Shown: positions 62,934 to 64,000 of the stretch, one piece after another
Position numbering within the stretch: position 1 is the first letter of the stretch
Layout: each line of letters opens with the position of its first letter
From: Alteromonadaceae bacterium XY-R5
GTDB lineage: Bacteria > Pseudomonadota > Gammaproteobacteria > Enterobacterales > Alteromonadaceae
Direction of reading: 5' to 3'
Length of the DNA: 64,000 nucleotides
Assembly (NCBI GenBank): GCA_001660395.1
Contig: LXWE01000002.1
Coordinates: 744,001-808,000 of the forward strand
The notes under the pieces: generated by a model
Told to the model about the DNA's origin: nothing
The model's input: the letters and a program-made list of their open reading frames with translations, nothing else
The model's database searches: none
Translations under genes and position numbers: made by a program

Positions 62934-63112
62934 GGCGTTCCTTCTTTCTGCGCAAAATGTCACTTGCCTACACTATAAAGAGGTTAGATCAATAGTGCCA
63001 GTTAGCTGGCGTTGCTCAGTGCCGTTTATGTATAAAGACGTTAAGCTTTCTGCCAGGGGGATTTGACAAAGATACTTGAGTGATTCCTCAAAGCTTTTGT
63101 AAGCCTCTGGTC

Positions 63113-63466
63113 TTAAGGTTTAAGAGCAAAGGCGCTATGCAGCCATTCGGCGCTGGTGATCACCTTTTTGCCAGGGCAATACACCAGATACGCGTTACCG
63201 GTAATTTTGCTGCCTGTGGCTGCAAGACGAATAAAATCCTCTACCGAGTGAATGTCGTCCTGATAATACTCGTACTTTTTCTGAATATGTTCAGCGGCTT
63301 CTTTGGCGTTGTGACGGGTGCCATTGCGCTCGTATTCGCACTGACTGTTTGTCACATATTCGAGCAAATAGGCGATATCGCTTTGGGTATCCGCCCAAAC
63401 CTGATGCGATGTGAGCATGGAGATCAACAGAATAACGAGGGCGACGAGTAACGATTTGAAATGCAT
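63113..63466 (-). CDS. DUF5329 family exported protein
   Basis: About 117 residues from ATG 63466, which has AAAGGA upstream and begins a clean signal peptide (MHFKSLLVALVILLIS, cleavage near VWAD). The mature part has ISYLLEYV-like helix, a CEYERNGTRHNAKEAAEHI segment (quoted in part: CEYERNGTRHNA) and two cysteines that may pair (NSQC..., VYCPGKK). This matches the small YfeK/DUF5329 family of unknown function. Confidence 0.8.
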   Translation of the reverse strand: MHFKSLLVALVILLISMLTSHQVWADTQSDIAYLLEYVTNSQCEYERNGTRHNAKEAAEHIQKKYEYYQDDIHSVEDFIRLAATGSKITGNAYLVYCPGKKVITSAEWLHSAFALKP

Positions 63467-63522
63467 ATTAGTGTCCTTTTCACCAGCAGATATGTCTTTG
63501 TCGCTCATCGATGTCAAAAGGT

Positions 63523-64000
63523 TTAAAACCTATCCCAATAGGGCGGCGTACCGTAAAAGCCATCGATAAAATCGAGGAAACTGCGTACTTTGCTTGCCAG
63601 CAGCTGACGGTGGGCGTACACGGCATATAAGCCCATGGGTTCGGGTTCATGCTCCGGCATCAAAACTTCAAGTTGCCCGTTAGCGATAGCGTCACCGCAG
63701 ATAAAGGTGGGTTGGATCACTATGCCCATGCCTTCAATGGCAGCCTGACACAGCACAGTGCCATTATTGCAGACCAGTTCGCTGCCCTTGTTTTTCGACC
63801 TTAGGCGCATCCATTCGCTCACCAGCGGGTTGCTATCGGGATCCAGATAGCTGTAGCGCAGGTATTGATGTTGGCCAAGTTCTGCAACCGTTATGGGTCT
63901 GCCGTATGTATTCAGATAATCGGGCGAGGCACACATTACCAGTCGAATCGGTGCTATGCGTTTGGCAATCAGTGAAGAGCTTTTTAAATGGCCGATGCGC
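63523..64000 (-). CDS. LysR family regulator, C-terminal part (cut by window end)
   Basis: The frame is open to the last base, so the HTH is outside the window. The visible 158 residues are the effector-binding domain: RIGHLKSSSLIAKRIAPI, RLVMCASPDYLNTYG, and GMGIVIQPTFICGDAI. They resemble LysR regulators of the CrgA/DsdC-like type with SSSL substrate-pocket residues. It is transcribed toward the DUF5329 gene. Confidence 0.85.
   Translation of the reverse strand, partial: RIGHLKSSSLIAKRIAPIRLVMCASPDYLNTYGRPITVAELGQHQYLRYSYLDPDSNPLVSEWMRLRSKNKGSELVCNNGTVLCQAAIEGMGIVIQPTFICGDAIANGQLEVLMPEHEPEPMGLYAVYAHRQLLASKVRSFLDFIDGFYGTPPYWDRF

Noticed and set aside
1-64000. CRISPR arrays and rRNA genes
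   Set aside because: No regularly spaced direct repeats and no rRNA-like stretches were seen; the only clear RNA gene is tRNA-Leu.

Overview
The window reads as chromosome of a marine-type gammaproteobacterium, most likely order Alteromonadales (Alteromonadaceae-like). The basis is the slyD, yhbY, ftsH-folP-glmM-tpiA-secG-tRNA-Leu core with close E. coli-like protein sequences, large TonB receptors, an H-NOX/kinase pair, and moderate GC in the core with clearly AT-rich accessory blocks. No taxonomic search was run.

Layout. 1-9.7 kb is housekeeping: a Lon-family protease end, an OsmC-like protein, slyD, a TPR-GGDEF diguanylate cyclase, yhbY, then ftsH-folP-glmM-tpiA-secG and tRNA-Leu(GAG). 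The place between yhbY and ftsH that normally holds rlmE contains only a decayed remnant of it. 9.8-11.9 kb is an H-NOX sensor and its histidine kinase. 11.9-32.3 kb is a Wzx/Wzy-type exopolysaccharide locus: glycosyltransferases, pyruvyl transferase, polymerase/ligase, chain-length protein, export lipoprotein, sugar transferase, WecG-type transferase, a secreted LruC-domain protein plus lipoprotein, flippase, and two RpfG-like response regulators, one a sigma54 activator. Five promoters in this locus look like sigma54 -24/-12 elements, each with a GCAAATTGC-type motif about 65-110 bp upstream, so the locus looks like one sigma54 regulon. An AT-rich two-gene module resembling phage lambda RexA/RexB sits inside it, behind an attC-like element.

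32.4-49.8 kb holds a cysteine desulfurase-SufE fusion, a TonB receptor plus thioredoxin-like protein behind two palindromic operators (one Zur-like), a beta-glucosidase/MFS/TetR operon, two toxin-antitoxin pairs facing tail to tail, a TetR-controlled SDR/aminotransferase/SCP2-like/TonB set, and a DEAD-box helicase.

50-58.2 kb is a mobile, AT-rich island: a decayed IS3-type element cut by a second IS3-family element, the tail of a tyrosine integrase, and then the most notable system of the window. This is a cytoplasmic trypsin-like protease, a secreted protein, a small membrane protein like EACC1 (effector-associated constant component 1), and a caspase-like protease fused to a RelA/SpoT-type nucleotide synthetase and a TPR-like region. 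The caspase part is split by two compensating poly-A frameshifts. The architecture suggests a defence/conflict system in which proteolysis and an alarmone-like synthetase are coupled. The island ends at a broken PKHD-hydroxylase gene. 58.4-64 kb returns to ordinary genes: a YdcZ-type transporter, 3-oxoacid CoA-transferase with a divergent LysR gene, a periplasmic solute-binding-like protein, a DUF5329 protein and a partial LysR regulator.
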